Positions 36,702 through 51,972 are shown, numbered from the stretch's first letter. The stretch: DNA of 64,000 bases from Niebla homalea (GCA_019925105.1 JAHGAU010000004.1:558001-622000); one strand, 5' to 3'. Program-made: numbers and translations. The notes: generated from the sequence alone by a model not told the origin.

Positions 36702-39700
36702 ATTGATTGATTGATTGATTTATATTACGGATCTAGTTAAGTTAATTCCGTCGTTCCTTAATAGTCGGTTATTAAGCCTTATTAATGACCGTAAAAACTT
36801 AATATCTATAACGTTAAAATTAAAAACCGGTATTTATTTAACCTTTACTTTTATCCTAAAGGATAAAGAACGTTTATAGTTATTTAAAGAATAATAGTTT
36901 TTTATATGTTTTTTCTAAGAAAACCTATAATATTACGATTAAGTTTTTTTAAGGGTTACCTTTAAACTTATTACTTTTTGATTTCTTTATAAGTCCGCTT
37001 TATATTTATTTTTTAAATAATACCTTTAAATATCCTTATTAATATATATATTATTATCGTTTAATTATATTTACCTTTTTACTTTATTATCGTAACCGTT
37101 TTTTTAAGGGAACTTTAATAAATATTTATTATTATATCTTTTTAATTATAGAATATACCCTCCGGCTTATATAATTACTTTAACCGGTATTTACCCCTCC
37201 TTTTCCTTTTTAACCGGTAATAAGCCCTCTTTATAAGGTTTTTCATGATTTCGTATGATTTCGTTTATTTTATTAATAAGGTTAAATTAAAGTAATAAAC
37301 CCGTAAATATAATAAACCTTACGGCCGCCCGGATACCCCGTTTTATAAAGAATATTTCCCGGTAATTATTTATCCCAACCTTTTTAATTAATCCCGTTTT
37401 AAGCTCCGTAAATAATAAATATAAGATAAATATATAAGTTACGTCCTGGTTCCTTTATCCGTACTTATAATTAATATTTATACGGTTATTGTGGCGTGCT
37501 CAGTATAAAGGGTAAAAAGTATGTGATATGTATGATTGTTGAGTAGGTAGCTAACTATGTGGGTATTGTATATATGAAGGTGCGCGCCAAGCAAGCGGAA
37601 CAAGGTAGAGCCGCTCCGCTCCGGTAGGGCTGAGACTCAGCTCCAGCTGAGATCCTAACAGTTATTAATATATATAATAAAAAGGAAGTAAATTAATCCG
37701 TTTTTATTTATCCGGAATTAAATTATTAATACGTTATTACTTTTCTTTATAATCCCGTAATAACGGAAATACTTATTAATAATCTCTTTATTATTTAAAG
37801 TAGGATATCATTACCTTTAAAAAATTAATCCTTTATATTAACGTTAACGTTCGGTTTATTATATTTTAATTTATTTAATAATCGCTATTACTTTTACCTT
37901 TATAACTTTTTCGGCCTTTATTTCCTTTATAGCGGGTAACGGTCCGTACGTACTTATATTAATTTTTTAAACGTAAATAAAATCAATTTCTTTCTTAATT
38001 TATTTTAACTTTATCTTTATAAGGGGGATATATATCTTATTTGTACCCTTTTTTATCATAAATTCCCTAAAGTTTAAGCGGATATACTCGTTCCTTATTA
38101 ACGTAATTAAGTATATATTTTTCTTAAGTTTTATTTAATTAATTATTTAATTAAAAGATAATTTAATCGGCGGTATAAAGATTTTTAACTTTAATACCGG
38201 GATAAAAATCATTTTATAAACGCTATTAATTAGTTTTAAGTACCGGTTCTGGATTTTCTATAATTATTAAATAAGCTTTTGTTTATATTTAAAAATGCCT
38301 TTAAATATATATTAAATAATTACCGCGTATATTATAACTAGCTTTATTATTGCTTAATAAAGTATCTTAAACTTTTATAAAGTAACTCCTTACGTTAATA
38401 TTATAAAATAAATAAGATTTTTTTCTTATAAAGTTATTTTCTTTAAGACCTTTTTTATATAATTTTTTTAATTTAATTTTTTATCGACTTAAAGGTTAAA
38501 AACCTTAATATTAATTTTTAATTTTACTATAATTTTATTTAAGTTTATTATAATTATTACATCGTATAGCCACGGGTTTTTAATTATATAAATAAGTTTA
38601 TCTTTATATAATATAACTTAAACGTTATACGTCTTTATTTATTGTAAATAAATTTTATAGGTTTACTTTAATTTTTAATAATTCGTATAAGTTAACTTAT
38701 TATAGGTTAAAAGGTATTATCGATAAAGCTTTTTAGTTAGACCTTTTAATTTAATTTAATTAATTTTTTAATTAACGGATTATTAAAGAAAAGGAATAAA
38801 ATTAATAAAATTAATAATCTTTAAAAGATTCTGGTTATAATTGATTTTATTAAGCTTATTTTCTATCTTAAAACAATTAATATTATACGGTTACTTAAGA
38901 AGCTTTTTATTTAATTTATAAGGAAGAATAATATCCCTTTATTCCCTAAATTATGATGTAATCTTTAATAATTTATTTTATTAAAGGCTTTAATAATATT
39001 CAAGGAAAAAAAGATTTTTTATATACTTTTTCTTATAACTTTGTATTATATATACGTTATAAATTAATCCTTCTAAGGCCGTCTTTATTAACCTTTTTCT
39101 CCTTATACCTATTTATTAATTAAGGAGGAACCCGTATTTTTTTACGTAATTATTAAGGATCTTTATAATTATTATTTTTAAGGCTTTCCTTAATATATAA
39201 AGGAATATAATTAATTTATACGTTTTTACTTTTAAGTAATTTAATTTAATTAATTTCTTAAGGATAATCGTTTTAATTTCCTTAAACTTATAAAAGTAAT
39301 AACCAACTTCAAAGTAAGCTTAAAATAATTAAATAAAAATTTTCTTAAATGATAATATTATTATTAATAAAATTTTATTTAAAATTTTATCCGGTTTAAG
39401 AAATTTATCTTTCTTCGGTTTATTAATAACTTTAATTATTATTTTTAAGGTTATTTTTTTATTAATTTTTACCGGGTTAAAATACGTAACTTGTTTAATA
39501 TCCGTTAAATTAACGTTCAAAAAAGGGGGAAAAAGCCCCTTTAAGGGCTTTAATCTTGTTATTAAAGGTATTAATTATTATATTATTAGGCTTCTTAAGA
39601 AACGGGAATTTAAAGATAAGTTTAAATTTTTTACTTTCTCCCTTATTATATCTTATTAGCTTTTATACCCCTTAAAGAGAAACGGTTAAATCGTAAATTA

Positions 39701-42650
39701 TTAATAAGAAATATAATTATTTAATTTTTTAATAGTTTTTTTTTTTTTTCTTAAGCTTTTTTTAATTATATAAGTATTTTTTAATTTTTATATTTAATAA
39801 CTTGATTAATTAATATTTTTATTTTTATAATTATTATTATGCATTTTTTATTTTAATAAATCTTAACTTTCTAGGACGGTTTTATTATTTAGATTGTTAT
39901 TTTAATTATCTTATTTAATATTCTTATTATTTACTTTATAAAGAAGTTAATTTAATCCTTATTATTTAACCGTGGAAGCTTTATTAATTACGTTCTTATC
40001 TCTTTTACTTTTATTTATACTTTAACCTTTTTAATCGTTTTTTTTTTATTAATATTAATAACTTTACGTTAATTAATTAATTCAAGGTTATTTATATTGG
40101 TAAATAATTTAAGTTATATTTTAAGTCTTTTTAAGGCATATACGCCGTTATTACGTTAATAATCCCCTTTATATTAAATATTAAATTAATTATTATTTTA
40201 AATTTTTAATTCTTTTATATTATAATACCTTAAGGTATTAATAATAAAAAATTAAACGTTATAATAACTATTAATAGCTCTTTTAATTTAATATAATCAA
40301 TTTTACGGTTTTCTTCGTTCTATATATTATAATAAAGGTTAAAGTCTTTTAATATAATATACTTATTAAATAAAGATATAATACCTTTAAGTAACGGTAT
40401 TATTAAGGGTTATACTTTATTAATTAGCGGCGGGTTATATATATTATAAATATTTAAATCATTTTTTATTATTTTTTCTTTTATAATTTAAAATATATAT
40501 AAATTTATACTATAATAAATTATATCCCAGCTATTTATATATAACCTTTTATTTATAAAGAAGTACGTCCGGGTTATTTTATCCCTTTTAAACGTTAAGT
40601 AAAACCTTTTATTTAAGTTAATTAAGGAACCTATATACGGATTATATAATAGCTTTTGTATTACTATAATATTAGTATTTTTTATTTCTTTAAACTTAAA
40701 TATTAATAATATTACCTTATTTATTTTATTTTATACGTTATATTCTATTATTCTTAATAATATTAATATATTATATATTAACTTCCGTTAAGGTTTCCCC
40801 GTTAACTTTTATTTAAGTTACCGGCTTTTTATTAAAGTTAAACGTTATTTATCCCGGCTTTTTTATAGTTATTATTTTTATTTTAAAACGGCCGGATTTA
40901 AGGATTAATATCGTAATAAGCTTTTTTGTCTTTACGTTATCTGTTATAACTTTTTATTTATTCTTATTTACTTAACTTTATTCCCGCCTTAAAACCGTCT
41001 TTAATTAACTTACCGGCTTAACTTTATTTAAATTATATTATTAAATTTTAATAATTATCTTAATTTCTTTACGTTTAATTTCTAATCCTTATTAAGTATT
41101 TTAAGTTTTATACCGGGTATTTATCCTTCCCATACGTTACGTATTTATATACGTCTTTAATAAAGTTTTTATTTATTAAGCTTACGTATTTATACGTATT
41201 ATACCCTTTAATATATATTATATACTTTATATTATTAAGGTATCTTATAATAATATACCAGTGTTTTTAATATTTAAAGTATTAATAAATATCCGCCGTT
41301 TTATTTTACGGCCGGGTTAATTTAATAAATTTTCCTTTAATAATCCTTTTATTTAAGATATTATTATATATCCTTATAAACGTTACGTTTAATATAACCG
41401 TAAAATATTTCTTCGTCCGCCTTAAGGTATCCGGCCTTTTTGTTACCGGGGGGAGTTTATAATTAACAACTTTTAATTTTAAATATAGGACTATATTCTT
41501 TTTTTTATACGTTTTAAAGTAAACTTTATTTCTAGTTTTATAAAGTACGTTAAATATATTTTATTTACCGTAATAATAAATAATTATCTTAATATTTTTT
41601 TATTGTAAATTTACTTTTATTAATTTACGTTTTTAACTTCTTTAAATTCTTTTTTATTTTTAAGGATACCATATTAAAGAAGATATCTCTGCTTTATAGC
41701 TTATATATAATAATAATCTGCTTTATTAATAACTTTTTTATTACTTTAAAAGCCTTTATAAGCTATAAAGGGTTCGCTTTTATAACGGTATTCCTTTTTT
41801 CCTGGGTTAATAAATAGATCGTTACCGTCCTTATTTTCCTTAATACCGTTATTTTCTTTTTAACCCGTACCGCCCCTTTCTTAAATATTATATATCCTTT
41901 TTTTACGGCCTTTACCTCCTAAACTTCTCTTATTTAAAAGGCTTTTATCATCGCTTTTTTACTTCGTATATTTACCTTCTTTATTATTACCTTTTAAGCT
42001 CCCTTTAATTATTTTAACTTTTTTAATTTTACCTTTACCCTTTTATAGAAGTTTTTTACCCTTTATAACCTTACCTATAGTATCGGCTAGGTTTTTAATA
42101 TAATAATTATTTACTCCGTCGTAAGTAGCCCGTTTAAGGCCCTTATTACCTTTTTTCTTATTTTAATTCCTTTACGTATTTAACGTATTATTTCTTTTAT
42201 TCTTTATTTTTAATCATTTATAAGCTTATTATTTTTATTATCCCAATTTCCTTTACGTATATTTTTAACACCGTTAATATCGCTTTTATTTTACGTATAT
42301 TTATTATCTTCTCTTTTTATCGCCGCCGTTATTTTAATTTTTTTAACGCTTTTTTTTCTTACCCCCTTTTTACGTATTTTACGTATCTTTATACGTATAT
42401 CCTATTAATTATAGTTCCTTTTTTTAATTTAACGGCCGTTTATTACGTTATTATTACGTTATTTATATGATTCTCCGTTACTTTTATTAATATAAGTAAC
42501 TTGCCTATATACTCCCTCGTTCTTAACTATTATATTACTTATATTTATTATAATTAAGGTATTAGCCTCGCTGTCGTTTAAATTATGCGTATATATATCG
42601 TTTTAAAACTCTAAGGTCCCTTTATTCGTCGCCATCCGCTTTTTTTTTAC
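36702..42650 (-). mobile_element. RIP-mutated full-length LINE, copy C
   Basis: Reverse-strand copy of the element at 44804. The 3' end is the (attg)n tract at 36702-36720 followed by atattacggatctagttaag. The 5' end is near 42635 (the reverse complement of ggcgacgaataaagggacc), with about 15 extra bases to 42650. Possible target duplication: agttatt at 36695-36701 and 42651-42657. Without the solo LTR it is about 5.8 kb, matching copy D. All coding frames are broken by stops. Confidence 0.85.
37490..37660 (-). mobile_element. Solo LTR, 171 bp, inserted in LINE copy C
   Basis: On the minus strand it begins TGTTAGGATCTCAGC and ends CTGAGCACGCCACA. The 5-bp target duplication gttat flanks it (37485-37489 and 37661-37665). 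Further copies are at 55890, 57296 and 63838. Its core gtgcgcgccaagc and gccgctccgctcc is shared with the LTRs at 9129 and 49955, which have different ends. Confidence 0.85.
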
Positions 42651-42657
42651 AGTTATT

Positions 42658-44790
42658 ATATTACATAGTATTTATTACTTTTTTTATTACTTTATAAGCT
42701 GTATAAAAAATATAAAAAGCCATTTCCTTTTTTATTAAAATAAATATACTTTACTATAATACCTTATTTATTAAATTAAAATATTATCGTTCTATATTAA
42801 AATACTTATATATTACGGGTTTTAAATTAATAATTTAGATAAAGCTTAAAGCTTTTAAAGCGAAAAATATATAAAAAAAATTACTTAAGTATATTAAAAA
42901 GGTAAAGAAAATATTAATACTTATTATTTAAATATTTAAATGTAAATTTAACGATAAAGGGTATTTTATTAAGTATAAAGCGAAACTTTATATAAAAAAT
43001 AATTTACAAAAGATTCAATAAAATATATTTATTATCACTTTAATAATTAAGGTTCTTAAAATACTTATAATTATAATATTATTATATTTAATTTAAATAT
43101 AAGATAATAAAATATTGTTAATATTTTTATTAATAATAAAATAAATAAATTTATATATGTTAGATTTTTAAAAAGCCATAAGAATAAAAGCTTAATTTTT
43201 TATTTTAAGCTTCATATAAGCTCAAATAATTACCGGTTTTACAATTTAAGAATCTCTTAAAAACCTTTCTAAATTTAGGTTTAAAGTAAGTCTTAAAAAT
43301 TAAGTATTCTTTTATTAATAATTATATGATAGTTTTCTTCTTTATAAATAATTTCGTCGTTATTTACGATCGTAAATATAACTAAAAAATAATTCATTTT
43401 TAAAATAAATTTTTTTAAGTTTATAAAATAAGAAATTTCAGTAAAATAAAATAGTTTTTGAATATAAAGATAATCTAAGATTAATTTCATTAAGAAATCC
43501 GTTTCTATTAAAATAATTATATCGATAAACTTATAGTAAATTTTAATATTATAATAAACTATACTTTTAAAATATTTTTATACAATAATAAAGTTCTTTT
43601 CAAGGATACCGGATAAGTTTTATTTTCAGAAATTTATGTATATTAATAATCTATCGGTTTTATTCAATTTACGGTAATTATAATTTAAACGGATAGTACG
43701 TATTCAACGTTAAAATAATTTAAGTTCCTTATAAATCCGATAAAATAATACTTAAAAGTAACGATAAAAACATTATAATACTTTATATATAACAAGTATT
43801 ATATTATTATATACAATAAAAAAATTATTAATTCATCTATTATTTATTAATAATTTTAAAATATAATGTAACTTATAAAATTATATTTTTAAGCCTTATT
43901 TAATGGCTTGATTAATTAGAAAATAATAATGTAAAAAACGGTAATAATAAGCTTTATTAAAGCTAAGATTTACAATCTGGTTTTTATAACAATAAAGTTA
44001 ATATAATAAAACTATTTCTTTATATTAATTGTATTAAATTTATTTTATTTATTAAAGATTAAATATAATAATACTTGAATAATTCATATAATTTAAGGGA
44101 TAAATTTATGGTTTATAATAAAATTCCGTTATATAAATATATATTATTATTAATTACGATAGAAAATTTAAAAGAAAACGATTAATATTAAGTATATATA
44201 TATACTAAAAATATTAACGGACGGCCTTATAAAGGTTTTACCGTTATAAAGATATAAAGAATTTATAAAACTTTTAAGATTTAAAAACGATAAAGCTTAA
44301 AACTCCGTATTATAATATGGCTTAATAAGACCCCGGAAACCTCGTTTTTAAAAGATTTAACTATAAAAAATTTACTATATATTCCGGGTATATAGTAATT
44401 TTCTTAAATTAATTTATTTTCACGATTTTATTTATTTTTAACCTTTTCTTAATATATTTTGAATAATAATTACTTAATAAAATTATTTAAATTAACATTT
44501 TAAGCTTAATCTAATAAATACAAAGCTCCGGAATATCTTAAAATATAAAGTCTTATTATTATTATTATTTTTAAAGTTACTGAATACTGATTTTTCTTAA
44601 CTTTTTAATTTTTTAATTATAAATTTAAAACCTAACTTTTACCTATAATAATTATAGTATATTAATAATTAATAAATAATTATAATAAGAATATTCAGGA
44701 TCTATATTATTACCGTAATAATATTATGATTTTAAGGGGGTATATTAATTTAAGTATAAATATAATAATAATAGTATATAAAGTACTATT
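42658..44790. other. AT-rich RIP-type desert
   Basis: No gene recognised. This spacer between two oppositely oriented LINEs has a 65-codon minus frame at 43293-43490 of biased composition only. Confidence 0.55.
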
Positions 44791-47700
44791 AAATTATTAT
44801 ATAGAATGGCGACGAACAAAGGGACCCCAGAGGTCCAAAACGATACGTATATATATAGCTTTAGTAATAGTGAGGGAAGTATATTAAATACGATAAGTGG
44901 AAATAACATAATAGTTAAGATCAAGGTAATAAACGGGTAAATAACTTATATTAATAGAAACGGCGAGGATATATACGGGTAATATAATAAAAATAAATTA
45001 AATAACGCTTAAAATAAGTAAAGAAATTAAGGTCAATAAAATATATATATTAAAACGTATAAAACACATAATAATAATACGGAAATAATAAGTAAATAAA
45101 AAGGTAAAAAGGCCGGTACGGCATTAATAATGAAGGATATAAACGGGGGAAAAAGGCGGGAAGATTATAATAAAAATACTATTAAGGGTATATAAAAAGG
45201 AAATAAAGCTGGTAAAAAGGATAAAACCTTAAAGGACCAAAAGTAAAAAGCGGAGATAATACGTTGCCCGGTAAATAAAAGTGAAAAAGCGGTAAATGAT
45301 ACGGTAAAAACCTTAAAAGGACTCCTTATAATAAAGTAAAAGGATATTACGTTAAAGACTTAATTAATATTATAAATTAAATTAAAAAGCGTAAGGGACT
45401 TTTATATAAAGGTAAAGGTAAAATTAAGGGAAACGGAGCGCCTATAAGGCTCTTAAGGGGCGGGAGCGAAGGCATTAATAAAAAATAAAAATAGTAATTT
45501 AAAGTTAAGGGTATAAAGTAAAGGTATAAAGGCGGTAACCCCTTAAACGAAAGAAAGCTGGGCGATAAGGGTGGTAAAAAGGGTACCCGCGGTAGAAAAT
45601 AAGGGGATAACGGAGGAGAAAATAATTATATTAAAAAAAGCGAAAATAATAATAATCCGCCTATTTAATAATAAAGAGAAAAACGCGGTTATAAAAATAA
45701 ACCCGTTATAATTAATAAAGGCTTTTAAGGTAATAACGGAATTATTAATAGAATAAATTATTATAATACGTAAATTATAAAGTAAAAATATTTTCCTTAA
45801 TATAACATTATTAAAGGCGAAAGAAAGCTTAAAGAAATTTAAAGTTTAAATTAATAAAAAAAAGTATAAATTAATTAAAAATTTAAAATAATTATTTATT
45901 ATTATAATAAATAAAATATACTTATTATATTTTATAAAAACCGAAAAAGAGGCTACGTTAAAAAATATAAAAAGGGAGAATATAATTCTTTATTTAAAGC
46001 TTAAAATTATTAATTATAAACTTTTTTTAATAATAAAAAGATTTAACTTCTTAAAACGTATAAAAAAGTATATTACCGTTATATTAAGCATAACGTTAAT
46101 AAAAATATATAATAATATTTTAAATAAAAAGATTATTAAAGAAGGATTTCTTAAAATAACTTAATTATAAGATAGAACGGCGGATATTTATTAATATTTT
46201 AAATATTAAAATTATAAATATATTATTATAAAATATTTTAATATTATAAAGTATATAATTTACGTTAAGGATTACGATATTTATAAGTATATAAAGTTAA
46301 TAATTAAGGGACTTATAAAAAGCGTATTTAAATATATTATATATAATAAAGAAAAATACTTAATATAAAATTCTAAATATATAATAAAAATTAAAGAGAT
46401 TAAACGTAAAAAAACCCGGATAACTATAAAAATCCAACGGTATAATACGTACGGAATTAATTTAATGGGTTAATTAAAGGTAACCTTAAGATATAAGCTT
46501 AATTAATTAAATAATAAAAAACAAATAACAATAATAAATAAAGTAAAGAAAAAAAAATTCTTTATAATCCCGATTTTAAAGGCTAACCGTTTTATATCTT
46601 TAATAATAATTTAAAAAATATTAAATTAAAAAACGTTTAACTTTAATAAAAAGTTTATAATTTAAATAAATATAAATAAAAAAGCCTTTATAAAGATTAA
46701 TATATAATGTATTAATATTTTTAAGAATAATATAATATAACGTCCGTAATAAAAAAATTAAAGTAATAATACCGATATTTAAATTTAAAAAAGTTAAAGA
46801 TATTAATATTATAATAATATAAAAATTATTATATAGCTTATATATATATTTATTTATTAATCCGAAGGAAAGGTTTTATTTAATTTTTAAAAGGAATAAG
46901 ATAACCAGAATAAATTTCTTTATAAATAAGTAACTTAATATAAATAATTAAGATATTATTTATTATAATAAAAACCTTTATATATTCCGTATTATAAAAG
47001 AAAAAGACTTAAAAACGACTTTAATATTTATAATATATATAACCCGTTATTAGTTAATAAAAAGGGATTATCTATAATATTATTACTTAAAGAAATCTTA
47101 ATTATTTTAAATAAATATATATTATTTAAAGACTTTAACTTATATTATTATATATAGAATAAAAAAGGGTATACGATAAATTATATTAAATTAAACGATT
47201 TATTAATAATTATTACTTAAGTTATTTTCTTATTATTAATATTATAAAAAATTATTACGTAAAAGAGTTATAAGTTTAAAATAACGATTAATTTAACCTT
47301 TAATACAGAAAAGGTTGCCGGTACGGTTATAACGTATAAATTATAAAAGGATTTAAAATATGGTTTAAATTATATATTAATATAAATAACCTTAAATTAA
47401 ACCGTTAATATAACCTTATTATTACCGGTAAAGAGGCCGTAGAAAACGGTTAAAGTAATAAAGGTTTATATAAAAATAAAGGAGATAATAATATAGTTTA
47501 CGGATTTCCCTTAATTAAATAATAAAAATTAAATCGATTTCTTTATAAAGTAAATAATAAAGGTATTAAATAAAATAATTAATAAAATAATCTTAATAAT
47601 AAAGCTTTCTTAAAGAATTAAAACCTATTGAAATAAAAAGTATATAACCGTAATTATAAAAATGAAAAAATTAATAAAATAGGCTTTTAAATATAAAAAT

Positions 47701-49954
47701 TAAAAGATACTTAATTAATTAAGGGTTATTAAAGAAAAAAAGAGAAAATTATTTAGAAGGTTAAGTAAATATATTTTTAGTTTATAGTATATAATTTAAT
47801 GGTTTTATTTCGTAATATTTAAAAGTTAATAAAGTATAATAAAGAATAAAATAAAAAATTAAAGTTTATCCTTAAATTCCTATTTTTTAAAAGACTTAAT
47901 AATATATTAATTAATACCTTTAACGGTAAAATTAAGGCCCTTAAAAAAGCATTTTTTTTCTTTCTATTAAAAATTAATTTAAATAATATTAACGGCGTTA
48001 TATACTTTAATTTTATATTAATAAATAAAATAATAATATAAGATATAATAATTAAAACGATTAATAAATTAAAGAAGAATAAAGCCCCGGGATTAAATAA
48101 AATCCTTAATAAATTTTTATTAATAATAATATTATTGTTTAAGAAGGTTTTTATTTATTTTTTTTAAATATATTTTAACGTTAATTATTATTTACGTAAA
48201 TTTAAGGAAATAAAAATAATTATCCTTAAGAAGTTTATTAAGCCGGATTACTTTAAAGTAAAGTTTTATAAACTTATTATATTCTTTTATACGTTAAAGA
48301 AAACCTTAAAAATAATAATAATAAAAATCCTTAATAATTATATAGAGAATTACGGACTTTTTTTTAATTAATAAATAAGAATAAAGAGAAATCGGTTAAT
48401 AAAAATAACCCTTAAAGGATTAATCGACGGTATATATATAGTATAAGGTTATAGGAAGAAATATATTATAAATTTTCTTTTTCTTAATATTATAAATATT
48501 TTTAATAAAATAAATTATTAAAGATTATTATATAACTTAAAAAAGAAAAGGATATTATTTTTCTTAATTAAATAAATAAAAAGTTTCTTAAACAATTAAG
48601 TTACGTTAATTAATCTAAGATAAAAAATAAGCCTAATAAAGCCCGTTATAATAAAGATTCTTTAAGGATTATTTATTTCTTTTATATTATTTTTATTTTT
48701 TAATAATTTATTAATTAAGGAGCTTATTAAGTTAAAATAAAAGGTTTAAGTTAAAGGCTTTATTAATAACGTTTACCTTTTAATTTATAATATTTTTATA
48801 TATATAAATTATTTAAAATTAAAATAAACTTATAAAGTTTATCTTTAATAAATAAAAACTTATAAGGCTTAATTTATATTGTATAAATATAAGCTTATTT
48901 ATATAATTAAAAGTTTAAAGTTATATAATATAATAATTATAATAAACTTAAATAAAATTACGGTAAAGCCGGATACCAATATTAAAGTCTTTAACCTTTA
49001 AGTAAATAAAAAGCTTAATAAACAAAATTATATAAGAAAGGTTTAAAAGAAGATAACTTTATAAAAAAAACCTTATTTATTTCGTTATATTAATATAAAA
49101 AGTTATATTATAAAAGGCCCGGATTATTTATTAAACCGTAATAAAGTTAATTATAATATACGTTATAATTATTTAATATATACTTAAGGGTATTCCGGGA
49201 TATAAAAAAAAGTTTATTTAAATATTATAAAAAGTTTAAAACCGGTATTTAAGAGTAATTAATGGTACTTATAAAGTAATTTTTATCCCGGTATTAAAAT
49301 TTAAGGTTTTTATATTATTAATTAAGGTTTTATTGGATTAAATAATCGCTTAAATAAAATTAAAGAAATATATATACTTAATTATAATAATAGGAAACGG
49401 GCGGATCCGTTAAAATCTTAATAAGCTTTAAGTTAAAAAAAAATAAATTAAAGATATTTATCTTTCCTTTTATTAAGATAAAATAAGAATAAGTTAAGAA
49501 AAAAATTAACCTTATTAATATCCCGGAGGTTAATTTAAATATATATAAACTCCCGTTAAACGTAAAAAAAATTAAGATTAAAAGGATTTAAAAAATAAAA
49601 ACTATAACGATTACCTTATAAATTATAATAAAGTAAACCGAACGTTAACGGAAATATAAAGACTTTATATTTTAAAATTATTATTATTTAATTTTTAACG
49701 ATAAAAAGATTATTAATAAGTATCTTTATTATTATAATATTATAAGGAAGGGTAATAACGTATTAATAATTTAACTCCGGACGGGTAAGAACGGGTTAAC
49801 TTATTTCTTATTTATTATATATATTAAAGGTTGGATAAACGTTAAATATAAGTATAAATAAAGAAAGTAAAATACTATATACGTTTTTATCTTTTATCCT
49901 TTATTTATAAAAGTTAAATTAAAACTTATTATAAAAGTTAGTACTTATAATTAC

Positions 49955-50115
49955 TGTCACGAGAAATGCGGTATGCATAAAGTGAGTGGGTGTAATATGT
50001 ATGATGAGTAGCTATCTAGCTATGAAGGTGGGAAATATAAGTATGCGCGCCAAGCACCGGAACAAGGTAAGTCCGCTCCGTGCCAAGGAATCCTCCCATA
50101 GTCTATACCGTGATA
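49955..50115 (-). repeat. LTR (left) of element copy 2
   Basis: 161 bp, TGTCACGAGAAATGCGG to ccgtgata, mostly unmutated. Of the same family as 9129-9292. Confidence 0.85.
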
Positions 50116-51811
50116 ATATGCCCATAAAAAAGAGAAAAAAGCGACGTCTTTATCGCAATATATCTACCATAAAATACCATGAATTTTGATAGCGTTAATA
50201 ATAAAGGTAATTAAGAGTAAGCCCTAAGTATATAAATAACGTTATTTATATATATAATTATTAAGAAGTAGAGGGTGGTGAAATCGCATATTGAAAAAAT
50301 AACTGAAAAAGGGTATAAGCCGAGTAATTATCGTAATTTACCCGGAAAATAATCGTAATTTTTAAATATTATAATTAAACTGAATCGCTTAAAAACGTAA
50401 TTTCCGAAGTATTCCTAAATCGTAATATACTTAATCCGTAGGTAATTTATAAGCGCGTTAACGGTATCCTTATTTATTAACGAAATTATAGTTTTCTTAA
50501 TAAGTATTATTAAAGTTAATTTCAATATATTTAGGGACGTTATTATCAGGGATATAAAGGAATGGACCAGGGTTATCGTTATTAATAAGTTCGGCTTAAT
50601 ATATTAATACGTAATTTACGGTAAAAAGCTTTTATTTAAGGTAAGGGCCTTAATTTAAGTAGTTATTACGGGGTAAGTAAGGACGTTAATTACGACTAAA
50701 TCGTTTATCGCGATCGTAATTATTAACGGCATTTAATGTCGTTTACTGTAAGTAGGATATTTTATTATAAGTATAGTATTACTTAAATTATACGATTTAC
50801 CGAATTTATATTTAAGATATAAAGAGATCCATATCTGAACCAGGGAATAGTAAGGTACTCTATAAGGAGGGTTCGAATTTAATAAAGGTTAATTATAAGT
50901 TACTCTTTAAATCGTAATTAAGTTTCTTAATTAAAATTATAACTTAACCGATAAACGTAGTTATTGGTTTTTAATCTATAGCGTCTTTGTATATATATTA
51001 TATTTAATTTAATTAATTAAGGAGTTAATATTCCGGAATTCCGAATTAAGATTTAAGGGTATTATAAAGAAAACTTATTTTATTAAGGAGCTTTATTTAA
51101 GTTATATTACTTATTTCTAAAGTCTATTAATTATAAACCTTATTTAATTTACTTGGATTTATAAAGGTAAAAACTAAATGCTTCTTAACGAAATTAATAA
51201 ACTTAATTTTATAAACGGTTTTAAGCTACTTAATAAAAATATAAATGTTACCGGTACCATTAAAGTATTTAAATTCTTTAATATAAAAGCGGTTTTTTTT
51301 AAGGATAAAACTAAAAATATAGATTTTTTTTTCTCTTTTTCTTATAGGGTATTACCGTTATTATTAAGGTTTTTATTAATTAAATATTCTTAATGGAATT
51401 ATTCTTTTAAAAGTATATATATTTTCTTAAGTTCTATAATTTTAACCTAAAAACTATTAAATTTTATATTGAAATTTACGTTTATAGCTTTAATTTAAGC
51501 GGTAAGCGCTTTAATAATATTTTTATTAATTATTTTTAAAAGCTTCTTCTTTTTAAACTTTTAAGGTTCTTATTAAAGGTCTTAAGGAGGTTATAATATT
51601 TATCCCAAGCGAATAATACGGCCTTATTCGTCTTTAAATATAAAATAGGATAACGTCGAAAAGCCTTTTAAAGGGATCGACGATTTAAGTATTAAAGAAG
51701 TACGTTTAATGCGGTTATATAAAAGCTATAACGTTATTACCTTAACTTAAAACAGATAGAAGTTATATTCAAATCTATAGGAACTATTAAACTCTAGTTA
51801 TTACTATTATT

Positions 51812-51972
51812 TATTATAAGAAATACGGTATATATAAAGTGAGTAAATATAATATATATAATAAGTAGTTATTTAACTATAAAGGTGGGAAATATAAGTG
51901 TGCGCGCCAAGCACCGGAACAAGGTAAGTCCGCTCCGTGCCAAGGAATCCTCCCATGGTCCATACCGTGACA
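51812..51972 (-). repeat. LTR (right) of element copy 2
   Basis: The start reads tattataagaaatacgg (every C and several G changed), while 51898-51972 keeps its original C and G. A sharp change in mutation load lies within one 161-bp repeat. Confidence 0.85.

Larger units (their letters stand above)
49955..51972 (-). mobile_element. Short LTR retroelement, copy 2, inside LINE copy D
   Basis: Direct repeats of 161 bp (49955-50115 and 51812-51972) with the 5-bp target duplication attac (49950-49954 and 51973-51977). The internal sequence after the left LTR matches that of copy 1 (9293 onward: aaaaaagagaaaaaagcgacg, later gaatcgcttaaaaacgtaat). The internal part is 1.7 kb, longer than copy 1, and has no recognisable pol. 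The right LTR is mutated in its first half only. Confidence 0.85.
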
